DNA of 64,000 nt from an uncultured Bacteroides sp. (GTDB lineage Bacteria; Bacteroidota; Bacteroidia; Bacteroidales; Bacteroidaceae). A program made the position numbers and the translations under genes. The notes under the pieces were generated by a model. The model was not told where the DNA came from. It did no database searches and worked only from the letters and a program-made list of their open reading frames with translations. Location of the stretch: assembly GCA_949296415.1 (NCBI GenBank), contig CASFQC010000005.1, positions 1 through 64,000 of the forward strand, given 5' to 3'. How positions within the stretch are numbered: the stretch's first letter is position 1; every line of letters starts with the position of its first letter. Shown piece by piece: positions 38,347 through 47,696 of this stretch.

Positions 38347-38438
38347 CGTCCATATAAGGAAGCCGCCACCGTCCATATAAGGAAGGAGCCTTCGTCCATA
38401 TAAGGAAGGAGCAGCCCTCCATACAGGAAGGAGTCCGG
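38347..38438 (+). repeat. Four tandem 23-base repeats
   Basis: Units start at 38347, 38370, 38393 and 38416. The first three begin CGTCCATATAAGGAAG exactly; the fourth reads CCTCCATACAGGAAGGAG. The shared CCATA...AGGAAG core suggests it belongs with the 22-base family. It lies in the 465-base divergent gap between the HU-like gene and the acyl-CoA synthetase; nothing else but the promoter below was seen there. Confidence 0.9.
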
Positions 38439-38584
38439 GCTGCCTGTAGCAAAGATAAGGCTTTTATCCGCAAGGCGTACAGGGACAGGGCATTTTTTTA
38501 TGTTAAAAATGTCCCATAGCCACCCGAAGCCTGTCCCGATGCCCCCGCCCTCCCCTCATGTGGCCAAGAAAAGGGCCCGCGCGC

Positions 38585-38615
38585 TTGCAAGGCAGTGGGA
38601 CAATCCTTATCTTTG
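38585..38615 (+). promoter_or_regulatory. Promoter of the acyl-CoA synthetase operon
   Basis: TTG at 38585-38587, 20 bases of spacer, then TATCTTTG at 38608-38615: the full Bacteroidetes -33/-7 layout. It lies 39 bases before the ATG. Confidence 0.75.
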
Positions 38616-38654
38616 CACGGTTTTACACAAAGTGTGCAATTACTCCTCTAACCG

Positions 38655-40322
38655 ATGGACAAGAGACAAGGACTGATAGACTATATAGAGCGGAGCATAA
38701 CGGAGAACTGGGACCGCAATGCCCTGACCGACTATAAAGGCGCCACCCTGCAGTACAAGGACGTGGCGCGGAAGATAGCCAAGTTCCACATCGTGCTGGA
38801 ACGCGCTGGCATACAGCCCGGCGACAAGATAGCCGTGTGCGGACGCAACAGCGCCCACTGGGCGGTGGCCTTCCTGGCCACGCTGACCTACGGCGCGGTG
38901 ACGGTGCCCATACTGCACGAGTTCAAGGCCGACCAGGTGCACCACATAGTGAACCACAGCGACGCCCGCCTGCTCTTCGTGGGCGACCAGGTGTGGGAGA
39001 ACCTGAACGAGGCACAGATGCCCGCCCTGCTGGGCGTGGTGCTGCTGCCGGACTTCACCCCCGTGGTGTGCCGCGACGAGCGGCTGATGGACGCCTTCGA
39101 GCACCGCAACGTGCTCTTCGGCCGCCGGTATCCCAAGAACTTCAGGCCGCAGCACGTAAGGTACCGCCGCGAGCAGTCGCCCGAGGAACTGGCCGTCATC
39201 AACTACACTTCGGGCACCACGGGCTACTCCAAAGGCGTCATGCTGCCCTACCGCAGCCTGTGGTCCAACGTGGCCTACTGCCACGAAATGTTGCGCGTGA
39301 ATCCGGGGGACCACATGGTGTCCATGCTCCCCATGGGTCATGTGTTCGGCATGACCTACGACTTCCTCTACGGCATCTCCGCCGGAGCGCACCTCTACTT
39401 CCTCACCCGCATGCCCTCGCCCAAGGTCATCGCCCAGTCCTTCGCCGAAATCAGGCCCAGGGTCATATCCTGCGTGCCCCTGGTGGTGGAGAAGATTATC
39501 AGGAAAAACGTCCTGCCACTGGTGGACAGCCGTCTGGGCCGCCTCATGATGCACACCCCCGTGGTGAGCGACCGCATCAAGGCCGAAGTGAGGCACAAGG
39601 CCATGGAGCTGTTCGGCGGAGAGTTCGACGAAATCATCATAGGCGGCGCCCCCTTCAACGCCGAGGTGGAACGGTTCCTGCGCTCCATAGACTTCCCCTA
39701 CACCATAGCCTACGGCCTGACGGAGTGCGGACCCATCATCTGCTCCAGCCGGTGGGAACACCTCAAGGAAGGCTCGTGCGGACGCGCCGCCTCGCGCATG
39801 GAGGTGCGCATTGACTCTCCTGACCCCGCCCGCGTGGCCGGCGAGATAGTGTGCCGGGGCACCAACCTCATGACCGGCTACTACAAGAACCCCGAAGCCA
39901 CCGCCCAGATTATCGACATGCATGGGTGGCTGCATACCGGAGACCTGGCCACCATGGATGCCGACGGACACGTCACCGTGCGCGGACGGAGCAAGAACAT
40001 GCTGCTCACCTCGTCGGGACAGAACATCTATCCGGAGGAGATAGAGAGCAAGCTGAACAACATGGCCTACGTGGCCGAGTCGCTCGTGGTGTTGCAGCAG
40101 AACAAGCTGGTGGCCCTCATCTATCCCGACTTCGACGACGCCTTCGCCCACGGCCTGCAGACGGCCGACATAGAACAGGCCATGGAGGCCAACCGCCAGG
40201 AGCTGAACCAGCAGCTGCCCGCCTACAGCCAGATAACCAAGGTGAAGATACACTTCGAGGAGTTCGAGAAGACCGCGAAGAAAAGCATCAAGCGCTTCCT
40301 CTACCAGGAGGCCAAAGGATAA
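38655..40322 (+). CDS. AMP-dependent acyl-CoA synthetase (long-chain fatty acid-CoA ligase type)
   Basis: 555 residues of the ANL adenylating superfamily. Motifs: the phosphate loop YTSGTTGYSKG (residues 184-194), YGLTECGPI, and HTGDLATMDADG, with the C-terminal lysine region (KKSIKRFLYQEAKG). It activates a fatty acid as acyl-AMP and then acyl-CoA (or acyl-ACP), for membrane lipid use or recycling; the chain length is not decided by sequence. It is followed after 21 bases by the methionine aminopeptidase gene. GC content is high across the gene. Confidence 0.9.
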   Translation: MDKRQGLIDYIERSITENWDRNALTDYKGATLQYKDVARKIAKFHIVLERAGIQPGDKIAVCGRNSAHWAVAFLATLTYGAVTVPILHEFKADQVHHIVNHSDARLLFVGDQVWENLNEAQMPALLGVVLLPDFTPVVCRDERLMDAFEHRNVLFGRRYPKNFRPQHVRYRREQSPEELAVINYTSGTTGYSKGVMLPYRSLWSNVAYCHEMLRVNPGDHMVSMLPMGHVFGMTYDFLYGISAGAHLYFLTRMPSPKVIAQSFAEIRPRVISCVPLVVEKIIRKNVLPLVDSRLGRLMMHTPVVSDRIKAEVRHKAMELFGGEFDEIIIGGAPFNAEVERFLRSIDFPYTIAYGLTECGPIICSSRWEHLKEGSCGRAASRMEVRIDSPDPARVAGEIVCRGTNLMTGYYKNPEATAQIIDMHGWLHTGDLATMDADGHVTVRGRSKNMLLTSSGQNIYPEEIESKLNNMAYVAESLVVLQQNKLVALIYPDFDDAFAHGLQTADIEQAMEANRQELNQQLPAYSQITKVKIHFEEFEKTAKKSIKRFLYQEAKG

Positions 40323-40343
40323 GGACAAATTAATGACAAGCAT

Positions 40344-41198
40344 ATGAAGAAGTTTACCAAGACCACACGATACCTGCCCAAGAACTGGTCCGACGAGGCC
40401 GAGGCCATCCTGCAGCGCCACAAGCGCGAAGGCCACAAGCTGCCCTCCCGGCACCTGCTGCGCACCGAGGAACAGCTGGAGGGCATACGCGAAAGCGCGA
40501 AGATAAACACCGCCCTGCTGGACTACCTGTCGGAGAACATCCGCGAGGGGATGTCCACTGCCGAGATAGACCACATGGTGTACGCCTTCACCACGGACCA
40601 CGGGGCCATACCCGCACCCTTCCTGTACGAAGGCTTCCCCAAGAGCGTGTGCACCAGCATAAACGACGTGGTGTGCCACGGCATACCCAGCCCCCACGAG
40701 TACCTGAAGAGCGGAGACATAGTGAACGTTGACGTGTCCACCATCTACAAAGGCTACTTCTCCGACGCCTCGCGCATGTACCTCATCGGCGAGGTCAGCC
40801 CGGAGATGAGGCGGCTGGTGGAAGTGACCCGCGAATGCCGTGACATAGGCGTGGCCGCCGCCCGCCCGTGGGCACGCCTGGGCGACGTGGGCGCCGCCAT
40901 ACAGGAACACGCCGAGAAGAACGGCTACAGCGTGGTGCGCGACCTCTGCGGACACGGCTGCGGCGTGAAGTTCCATGAGGAGCCCGACGTAGAGCATTTC
41001 GGACGGAGGGGCACGGGCATGCTCATCGTGCCGGGCATGACCTTCACCATAGAGCCAATGATAAACATGGGCACTTATGAGGTCTTTGTAGACGAGGCCG
41101 ACGGGTGGACCGTGTGCACGGACGACGGCCTGCCCTCGGCCCAGTGGGAAAGCATGATACTGATAACCGAAACCGGCAACGAGGTACTGACCCAGTGA
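40344..41198 (+). CDS. map: Type I methionine aminopeptidase with an N-terminal extension
   Basis: 284 residues. The metal ligands are Asp130, Asp141, His204, Glu237 and Glu269, all in the expected contexts (NVDVSTIYKGYFSDAS, GHGCGVKFHEEP, FTIEPM, QWESMILIT). It removes the initiator methionine from new proteins. About 40 extra basic residues precede the catalytic domain, somewhat longer than E. coli Map (264 residues), and could favour ribosome contact. It may be a second Map copy; the usual copy sits beside secY and infA in ribosomal protein operons, which are not in this window. Confidence 0.93.
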   Translation: MKKFTKTTRYLPKNWSDEAEAILQRHKREGHKLPSRHLLRTEEQLEGIRESAKINTALLDYLSENIREGMSTAEIDHMVYAFTTDHGAIPAPFLYEGFPKSVCTSINDVVCHGIPSPHEYLKSGDIVNVDVSTIYKGYFSDASRMYLIGEVSPEMRRLVEVTRECRDIGVAAARPWARLGDVGAAIQEHAEKNGYSVVRDLCGHGCGVKFHEEPDVEHFGRRGTGMLIVPGMTFTIEPMINMGTYEVFVDEADGWTVCTDDGLPSAQWESMILITETGNEVLTQ

Positions 41199-41229
41199 CC
41201 CGCCGCCCGTACTAATCCAGACCTTGCCT

Positions 41230-42561
41230 ATGGAATACCTGTTACTGCTTGTCGGCATGCTGGCCGGAGGACTGGCCGGATACCTGCTGGGCTCCCGGAA
41301 AAGTGCCGCGCTGAAGGCCCAGGCCGATGCCTGCCGCGAACGTGAGGCCTTGCTGGAACGCAACGCCAGGGAACGTCTGGCCGCCCAGGAAGCCGCCTTC
41401 GACAAGAGCCGCGCCGAGCAGCAGAAGATGTGGGAAGAGCGGCTGAGGCAGCAGCGCGAAGAGGCCGAGGCCCTGCACCGCCGCATGGGCATGGAGTTCG
41501 AGAACCTGTCGAACCGCATCTTCCAAAGCAAGGCCGAGGACTTCAGCAAGCTCAACGCCGAACGGCTGGACAGCATGCTACGCCCTCTGGGAGAGAACCT
41601 GAAGGACTTCAGCCGCAAGGTGGAGCAGGCCTACGCCAGCGAGGCGCGCGAACGCTTCTCACTGGGGCAGCGCATCAAGGAACTGGTAGAGCTGAACAAC
41701 CGCCTGAGTGAAGACGCAAACAACCTGACGCGCGCCCTGAAGGGCGACTCCAAGATGCAGGGCAACTGGGGCGAGGTGATACTGGAACGGCTGCTGCAGG
41801 CATCGGGACTCATCGAAGGCCAGCACTACGTGAGGCAAGAGTTCCTGAAGGACGAAGACGGAAGTCCGCTCACCAACGAGGACAGCGGGAAGAAGATGCA
41901 ACCCGACATCATCATAAGGTATCCCGGCGAACGGGAGATGATAATAGATTCCAAGGTATCGCTCACCGCCTATACGGCCTATACGGCGGCTGAACGGAAA
42001 GAGGAGCAGGCGCGCTGGCTCAAAGCCCACCTACAGTCGGTCAGAACACACATTGACGAACTGAGTGCCAAAGACTACTCGCGGTACGATGCCAAGGCTC
42101 CCGACTTTGTCATGATGTTCATTCCCACCGAAGGGGCTTACCTGCTGGCCATACAGAGCGACGCTACGCTGTGGGAGTATGCCTATAACAAGAAAGTGGT
42201 GCTCATGAGCCCTACCAACCTGATAAGCGCGCTGCGTCTGTCACTGGACTTATGGAAGAGAGAGAGCCAAGTAAAGAATGTGGAGGCCATCATCAGACGG
42301 GGCACAGCCCTCTATGAAAGGGTGGCCGACTTCACCAACACCTATCTCAATATAGGCAAGCGCATCAGCGCACTCCAGCAGGAATACGATGACGCGCTCA
42401 ATCAGTTGTCTGAAGGCAGACAGAGCGTAGTGAACCAGGCCGAACGGCTGAGGGGCATGAGCCTTACGCCCAAGAAACGCATATCCTCCCGCCTCACTCG
42501 CGATGATTCCGGTCAAGATGCTCCGGACGATTTCCCCTCCTCCGACGGAGCAGGCGCCTGA
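41230..42561 (+). CDS. rmuC: DNA recombination protein RmuC
   Basis: 443 residues from the ATG at 41230 (the frame also offers TTG at 41224). A single N-terminal membrane segment (residues 3-20) is followed by a long coiled coil (to about residue 190) and the RmuC nuclease-like domain (MQGNWGEVILERLLQASGL, MQPDIIIRYPGEREMIIDSKVS, DFVMMFIPTEGAY). RmuC limits inversions and is thought to be a restriction-like nuclease of the PD-(D/E)XK type. It starts 31 bases after map, and its 3' end overlaps the convergent xusC by 68 bases. Confidence 0.93.
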   Translation: MEYLLLLVGMLAGGLAGYLLGSRKSAALKAQADACREREALLERNARERLAAQEAAFDKSRAEQQKMWEERLRQQREEAEALHRRMGMEFENLSNRIFQSKAEDFSKLNAERLDSMLRPLGENLKDFSRKVEQAYASEARERFSLGQRIKELVELNNRLSEDANNLTRALKGDSKMQGNWGEVILERLLQASGLIEGQHYVRQEFLKDEDGSPLTNEDSGKKMQPDIIIRYPGEREMIIDSKVSLTAYTAYTAAERKEEQARWLKAHLQSVRTHIDELSAKDYSRYDAKAPDFVMMFIPTEGAYLLAIQSDATLWEYAYNKKVVLMSPTNLISALRLSLDLWKRESQVKNVEAIIRRGTALYERVADFTNTYLNIGKRISALQQEYDDALNQLSEGRQSVVNQAERLRGMSLTPKKRISSRLTRDDSGQDAPDDFPSSDGAGA

Positions 42562-43366
42562 CCCACAGATAATAACCGGTGAGAGGCAGGAGCGCTCCCA
42601 TCAAGGCTCCCAGGAACCATAGTATGCGGGTGGGCAGCCCGCCGAAACTTCCCACATGTATGGCATAGACCGTACGCTTGTCCGTGCCAAAAAACTCATA
42701 GAACCACTCACGGAACCAGCCGAACGACCACGTAAGTCCGGTAAGCGCCATGACCAGCAGCAGTACCAGGACATACATGCCGCCGGCCACATGAATCCCC
42801 CGCCAGAAGCGGAACCGTCCCTTGCGGAGGGGCAGCTTCAGGCTGTCCTTCAGTATCCGCTTGTTGCGGGGCCACCATACCATGACGCCGGACACCAAGG
42901 CCAATACGAACATCAACGTGCTTATTCCTACTATCATCTTGCCCCAGAATATGCCCTCACCGTCCTTCGGACGGCTGTCAAGTAACCAACGATGAAGACG
43001 GAACATAGTATGGAAGAAAGGCAAACGCTCATATTTCCCTACCACTTTACCCGTATACGGGTCTACGAACAAAGCGGCATGCTTAGGTTTGGAAAGGTTC
43101 ACACGGTAGGTGCTCCGGGGATCGGAATCAACCACAACCCCCTTGACCTTTACACCGGCCGGAAGCGTTTCGGCTACTAAGGAAACGACTTCGTCGGCAG
43201 ACAGCCTGTGGCTGCCTGCCTGCTCCACCCGGTAAAGACCTGGATGCATCCACTCTGTCACCTCTTTCTCAAACACCAGCATAGCTCCAGAAAAACATAG
43301 CAGCGTGATGATTATACCAAAAGGGACAGAAAGCCAAAGATGTATGTCACGATACAGTCTCTTCAT
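42494..43366 (-). CDS. xusC: XusC-type PepSY transmembrane protein
   Basis: 290 residues with four membrane segments and PepSY-associated motifs (HLWLSVPFGIIITLLCFSGA, HRWLLDSRP, GGMYVLVLLLVMALTGLTW). PepSY-TM proteins of this kind are linked to iron release from siderophores by reduction. The gene order receptor-DUF4374 lipoprotein-PepSY matches xusABC of B. thetaiotaomicron, which takes up siderophores made by other bacteria. It is 25 bases after xusB. The basic tail (RRLLRRRRGNRPEHLDRNHRE) overlaps the end of rmuC. Confidence 0.85.
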   Translation of the reverse strand: MKRLYRDIHLWLSVPFGIIITLLCFSGAMLVFEKEVTEWMHPGLYRVEQAGSHRLSADEVVSLVAETLPAGVKVKGVVVDSDPRSTYRVNLSKPKHAALFVDPYTGKVVGKYERLPFFHTMFRLHRWLLDSRPKDGEGIFWGKMIVGISTLMFVLALVSGVMVWWPRNKRILKDSLKLPLRKGRFRFWRGIHVAGGMYVLVLLLVMALTGLTWSFGWFREWFYEFFGTDKRTVYAIHVGSFGGLPTRILWFLGALMGALLPLTGYYLWVRRLLRRRRGNRPEHLDRNHRE

Positions 43367-43391
43367 GATACAGTACTATACATTCGTATTC

Positions 43392-44861
43392 TTACTCCAC
43401 CGTAGCGCTCAGCCTGCCCAAAGCCGACACACTGTTAGCCTCTATGGTTATGCCTTTGGTAACAGTAGCATTCTTGGGGTCTATCTTGTATATGGCAGGC
43501 TGCGCACCGTCCGTAGTGACTACGGGAATATAAGCGTAACCGTCTTCGCTGTAAGGCGTGCCATAACTGGAGATGACGCTGCGGTCAGGCAATCCTTGGG
43601 TCAGGACGGTCAGCGTCTGCGTACTCCCCTGGAACACGGCCAGCTCGCTGCGGTCGGCCTTACTTGAATTAGCTATCATGTCTTCCACACCATTGCCATA
43701 CATCTGCAGCAGGAAGTAGTCTTCCGCAATATGCCAACAGCGGAACATGGGATTGCCGTTGCCTTGTTCCTCAAGATTGACATAGTACGTATCATCAAAC
43801 TCCGTTTCTCCGGCCTTGATGCGTGCCACGCCCGAAGGCAACTTACCTTCCACCTTATAAAGGGTATGCAAGGTTCCGTCCGACGTCTCTACCGTAGACT
43901 CGGCCTGAGCTGTGCGTCCAAATCCCGGAGAGAAGACATAGAGGTCGCCGTTGTCGGCAGCCCATATCGTCTGATAATATTGCGAGCGCATACGACCACT
44001 GGCAAACCCAATCTTTCCGGTACGGGCTATAATCGGGGTCTCGTCAAAAGAATCGCCGCTGTATATGGCAACATAGGCACTGTCGGGATATTGTGTGGAG
44101 GGAATCTGGCCGGGAGTATACTGGCCGGAACCTTGTCCGCCACTATGGTCGGTCACCAGTTTCATGTCGCTTATCTTGTCGGCATATTTCACCACACCGT
44201 AATGGCTCATACCCATAGGCACTACCGAGGTGTAGAGTTTTCCGTTGGCTTCCACAAATCCGGCAAACGACACAGACTCACCATTGCCCAGAAAGTCCTC
44301 AGCCAGCTTGCTTCCTGTATGTGTAGATGCGTCCAGTGCACTTAGGTAATTGAACTGCAAATATTTGGCATACAGCACCTCTCCTGCCTCATTGGTCACG
44401 CTCTCTTGCGAACCTACATTGGTGGAAGCCGTAATCACATTGTCTCCCCACGTTCCATAAGTCGTAGTGCGGTTGAAAGTGTATCGGCGTGCCTCCACGG
44501 CTTTACCCGTTGCCGGATTAAGTTCGTAAGCAAAAGCCGTGCCCTGTCCGCCATCGTTGTATTGGAAGTTGAACAGATACGAATCTTTATAAAATATCCA
44601 GTTTGAACCGCTTTCCGTCTCCGTACCGTTGCCCACGGTAGTCAACGAGCCTTCATCCAAAGTCTCCGCAGTGGTAAGATAAACGGCCGAAGAGCCGGAA
44701 TTACCTGATTCGGCCGCCACTACATAGCGGCTCACAGTCTCGCCCAGTTGAGGACCGTCCGGATTGATGGCAGGCTCATTGCTGTTATCGCATGCTGTAA
44801 ACAGGCTGCCAGTACAAAGGGCCGCAGCCAAAGCCCAATTCAGAGATGTTCTTTTTTTCAT
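43392..44861 (-). CDS. xusB: XusB-type DUF4374 lipoprotein (siderophore-binding)
   Basis: 489 residues. The lipoprotein signal ends LFTAC, placing the acylated cysteine at residue 24, followed by DNSNEP. The rest is the DUF4374 beta-propeller-like region with repeated Tyr/Trp-rich blades ([38 protein letters not shown]). In the Xus system the homologous lipoprotein sits on the cell surface and binds foreign siderophores such as enterobactin; I infer the same here from order and family. It lies between xusA (45 bases) and xusC. Confidence 0.85.
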   Translation of the reverse strand: MKKRTSLNWALAAALCTGSLFTACDNSNEPAINPDGPQLGETVSRYVVAAESGNSGSSAVYLTTAETLDEGSLTTVGNGTETESGSNWIFYKDSYLFNFQYNDGGQGTAFAYELNPATGKAVEARRYTFNRTTTYGTWGDNVITASTNVGSQESVTNEAGEVLYAKYLQFNYLSALDASTHTGSKLAEDFLGNGESVSFAGFVEANGKLYTSVVPMGMSHYGVVKYADKISDMKLVTDHSGGQGSGQYTPGQIPSTQYPDSAYVAIYSGDSFDETPIIARTGKIGFASGRMRSQYYQTIWAADNGDLYVFSPGFGRTAQAESTVETSDGTLHTLYKVEGKLPSGVARIKAGETEFDDTYYVNLEEQGNGNPMFRCWHIAEDYFLLQMYGNGVEDMIANSSKADRSELAVFQGSTQTLTVLTQGLPDRSVISSYGTPYSEDGYAYIPVVTTDGAQPAIYKIDPKNATVTKGITIEANSVSALGRLSATVE

Positions 44862-44906
44862 GATGCTATATTTAATAACTATTGATTATCTGTCATTTAT
44901 ATCTTC

Positions 44907-47312
44907 CTATTTACCAAAGTAGACCCGTACTTTGCCATAAAAGGCACGCCCCGCCTTCTGCAGACTAAAGTTGTCATAGAGCTTGGCATCAGTCAGGTTA
45001 CGGCATTCAAAAGACAGGTTATATCGTCCTCCGTGCATGGAATAACCTATGGTAAGACTGTGCGACAACTGTTCTGGCACGCGGCTCTTCGTATCGGCAT
45101 CTCCAAAAGCTTCCCAATACAGAGGAAATTCATGCTGGTAAAAGCCATCGTAGGTCAGTGTAATCACATTGTCCTCTCCCCCTAACCCATGCCAGGTCAG
45201 TGTGGCATCAAAGTTGGCATACATATAAGGTTGGTTGGGCATACGCTGTCCGTAAGTCAGGCTTTCTTGCGAGGTGCCTCCTGCAAGATAGCGTTCATCA
45301 TCGCGTATGTTAGTGTTGTTAAAGGTTCCTCCCAAGTCCAGCCACCGGTCATAACTGTAGCGCAAGGACAAGTTGTAACCTTTAGTCTTCACCCTTCCAT
45401 GGTTTTCATAATAGCCGAAGCTCATACCTCCCACACGATCAAGTCCGCGGCGTATATAATCCTTGGTGTCACGATAAATAAGGCTTCCTTCCACATAGAT
45501 GCCATGCTTGCCTGCCTGCTTGTTATAGCTAAGGTTGAAGTTGAGGTTGTTACTGTTTTCCGGACGCAAATCGGCACGTCCTGCTTCCATGTCCTCATCA
45601 CCGAACAACTCGTCAGTAGTGGGCAAACGGTAAGCTTTCTCATAAGACAACTTAGCCTGCAATCCGCCCTTAATAAAATAAGTACCTGCCGCCCCATACC
45701 CCATAGCACTGACACGCTGGGTCTGACTTATATAATCACCTATGCCATCAGCACTCTGAGACACCGGTCCTTTATTGTACTGATTATAATATTTGCCAAA
45801 TACTGACACATTCCACACCTCAGACGGCATCAGACGATAGGACAATCCTGTGATATTCTTGCGTGTAACCTTGGGTATGCTGAAATCCGACAGCCGGGAA
45901 CTGCCATCCACATATGAGCGGCTTGTGCGTTTGAAAGTGCTCACTACATGGCTGAGCGTTATCGTATGTCCCTGCGCCACCCGGTAATTGGCCGTAAAAG
46001 TACCATTCCAGTTCGTATTCTTTGACTCGCTGTTCTGGTAAGACTGTTCCCCCGGAATGCCTGTATATTTGTGCTGGCCGAACCAATTGTATTTGTAACT
46101 GGCCGTATCTATGTTCTGAGTGATGTTATGGTTATAGTTGGCTGTAGCTACCACATCAAGCCCCCGAATCAACAAGTCCCGCTTGCTATACTCCAACGAA
46201 GGCACGAAAGAGTGTCCTTTGCGGTGCTTCTGCCCGAAAACGATGTACTGATACACGCCTGTCTGGATTTCCTTATAATAATTGTTGTAGTTAAATCCCA
46301 GCATCAGCCTGTCTGCCCACCGTTTGCCCGTCACGCCCAGTTTGGCTATGACCGCCTCATTATGAAAAGCATCATTGAAGCGGCGCACGCGGTGCACGTT
46401 CCGCGTGTCAGTACTCTCGCTTCCATCTTCGCCGAACTCAGTGACATAATTGTCTATGTAATAATCATTATCCGAATAATTCTGAAAGGCATTGACCTCA
46501 TAAGTAAAACCATTCTTCAATGTCTGCCCGAAGTTGGCGTAAGACTTGTGGGTATTAAACGAGCCATACGAATAGGATGCGTCCAGATGCCAGTTTTTCC
46601 GATGGTGCTTGTTCGTTATGATATTGACGACTCCCCCAAGGGCATCCGTACCGAAGCCTACGGGCACCACCCCCTTGTATACTTCTATGCGCTCCGCAAA
46701 GTTTACAGGCAGGTTGTTCAGGTCAAGGGCCTTACCGGCACCTTCCTGCGGCACCCCATCTATGAATATCTTCACATGTTTGCCACTGAAACCATCCAAC
46801 ATAAGTTGCATCTCCGAACCCACTCCGCCCGATTCACGCAACTTTATTCCCGGAGCCTTGGCCAGGACGTCTCCCAGATTCTTGGCCGTATTCTGCATTT
46901 CCGTGGCATCTACAGCTACAGCATTAAACGCTGAACGCTTCACGCGACTCACTCCGGAAGAAACGACGGTCACTTCGTCAAGCATGCGGATATCGGGTTC
47001 TATGACCACATTCATCTTCACACGTTCACCGGACTTCAATTCTATTTCCCGCTCCACGGTCTTGTAACCCATTAGTGACACAACCAGCGTGTACTTGCCT
47101 GCTGGAGCCTTAATGTGGTACGACCCCTCATTGTCGGTCAACTGTCCATATTGAGTACCTTTCAAATGTACCTTAGCAAACTCCACGCTTTCCTTTTCAG
47201 AGGATAGCACCTTACCTGATACCACTGCCTGATGTTGTCTGCCTTGAGCATGCAACATCAAGACCGGGAGTCCGCAAACAAGAAACAACATCACTGCTAA
47301 CAATCTTTTCAT
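44907..47312 (-). CDS. xusA: XusA-type TonB-dependent outer-membrane receptor
   Basis: 801 residues. A signal peptide is followed by a carboxypeptidase-regulatory-like domain (VSGKVLSSEKESVEFAKVHL), a plug domain (VLAKAPGIKLRESGGVGSEM, GFGTDALGGVVNIITNK) and a 22-strand barrel ending in YFGK. It imports a bound ligand through the outer membrane with TonB energy. Unlike SusC proteins it is shorter and not paired with SusD, fitting an iron-siderophore receptor. A well-formed promoter lies upstream. Confidence 0.9.
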   Translation of the reverse strand: MKRLLAVMLFLVCGLPVLMLHAQGRQHQAVVSGKVLSSEKESVEFAKVHLKGTQYGQLTDNEGSYHIKAPAGKYTLVVSLMGYKTVEREIELKSGERVKMNVVIEPDIRMLDEVTVVSSGVSRVKRSAFNAVAVDATEMQNTAKNLGDVLAKAPGIKLRESGGVGSEMQLMLDGFSGKHVKIFIDGVPQEGAGKALDLNNLPVNFAERIEVYKGVVPVGFGTDALGGVVNIITNKHHRKNWHLDASYSYGSFNTHKSYANFGQTLKNGFTYEVNAFQNYSDNDYYIDNYVTEFGEDGSESTDTRNVHRVRRFNDAFHNEAVIAKLGVTGKRWADRLMLGFNYNNYYKEIQTGVYQYIVFGQKHRKGHSFVPSLEYSKRDLLIRGLDVVATANYNHNITQNIDTASYKYNWFGQHKYTGIPGEQSYQNSESKNTNWNGTFTANYRVAQGHTITLSHVVSTFKRTSRSYVDGSSRLSDFSIPKVTRKNITGLSYRLMPSEVWNVSVFGKYYNQYNKGPVSQSADGIGDYISQTQRVSAMGYGAAGTYFIKGGLQAKLSYEKAYRLPTTDELFGDEDMEAGRADLRPENSNNLNFNLSYNKQAGKHGIYVEGSLIYRDTKDYIRRGLDRVGGMSFGYYENHGRVKTKGYNLSLRYSYDRWLDLGGTFNNTNIRDDERYLAGGTSQESLTYGQRMPNQPYMYANFDATLTWHGLGGEDNVITLTYDGFYQHEFPLYWEAFGDADTKSRVPEQLSHSLTIGYSMHGGRYNLSFECRNLTDAKLYDNFSLQKAGRAFYGKVRVYFGK

Positions 47313-47364
47313 ACCTACTTAATAAACTAACGCGGTTTCTGCCGCACTATTGATTTTCACGTTG

Positions 47365-47395
47365 CAAAGGTAGTCTTTCCCCAATAGTAGCGCAA
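47365..47395 (-). promoter_or_regulatory. Promoter of the xusABC operon
   Basis: On the minus strand TTG (47393-47395), a 20-base spacer, then TACCTTTG (47365-47372), a full -33/-7 pair, 52 bases before the xusA ATG. I looked for a Fur-like palindrome nearby and did not find a convincing one. The rest of the 384-base gap (to the terminator at 47588) holds nothing I recognise. Confidence 0.7.
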
Positions 47396-47587
47396 TCGCC
47401 TGTATTCGGTAAAATACAGGACAGAAATCAAGGGAGAGACATATGTATCAATCCTCTTTTATAGGTAAAAACGACGTGAAAGCAGCCATCAATGACAGGA
47501 CGGTAGCTTGGCATTACAGCATCGGAAGGTATCAGATAGGACTGGAGGCGACAAGGCCGCCATAGTTCTCACAGACTCTAAAAAGCA

Positions 47588-47648
47588 GACGCGAATTATG
47601 CGGAACATCAGATGAAAGCATCTGAACAGAATCCGCATAACCCGCGTC
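47588..47648 (-). terminator. Terminator of the phosphohexomutase gene, with a nested hairpin
   Basis: Outer arms GACGCGAATTATGCGGA (47588-47604) and TCCGCATAACCCGCGTC (47632-47648) pair with two mismatches. Inside them TCAGATG and CATCTGA form a second stem. On the minus strand the structure is followed by TGCTTTTTAG, so it terminates the gene ending at 47697. Confidence 0.8.
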
Positions 47649-47696
47649 TTACAGAAAGAATGCTCAAATATCCCCTTCAGGATATCCGCTTATATT

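Noticed and set aside
38640..41618. 992-codon open frame on the minus strand
   Set aside because: It lies exactly antisense to the acyl-CoA synthetase and map genes, is full of His/Val/Gly runs from reversed GC-rich codons, and has no promoter or domain. It is a by-product of the high GC3.
46071..46934. 287-codon plus-strand frame inside xusA
   Set aside because: Fully antisense to a strongly supported TonB receptor gene, without family resemblance.
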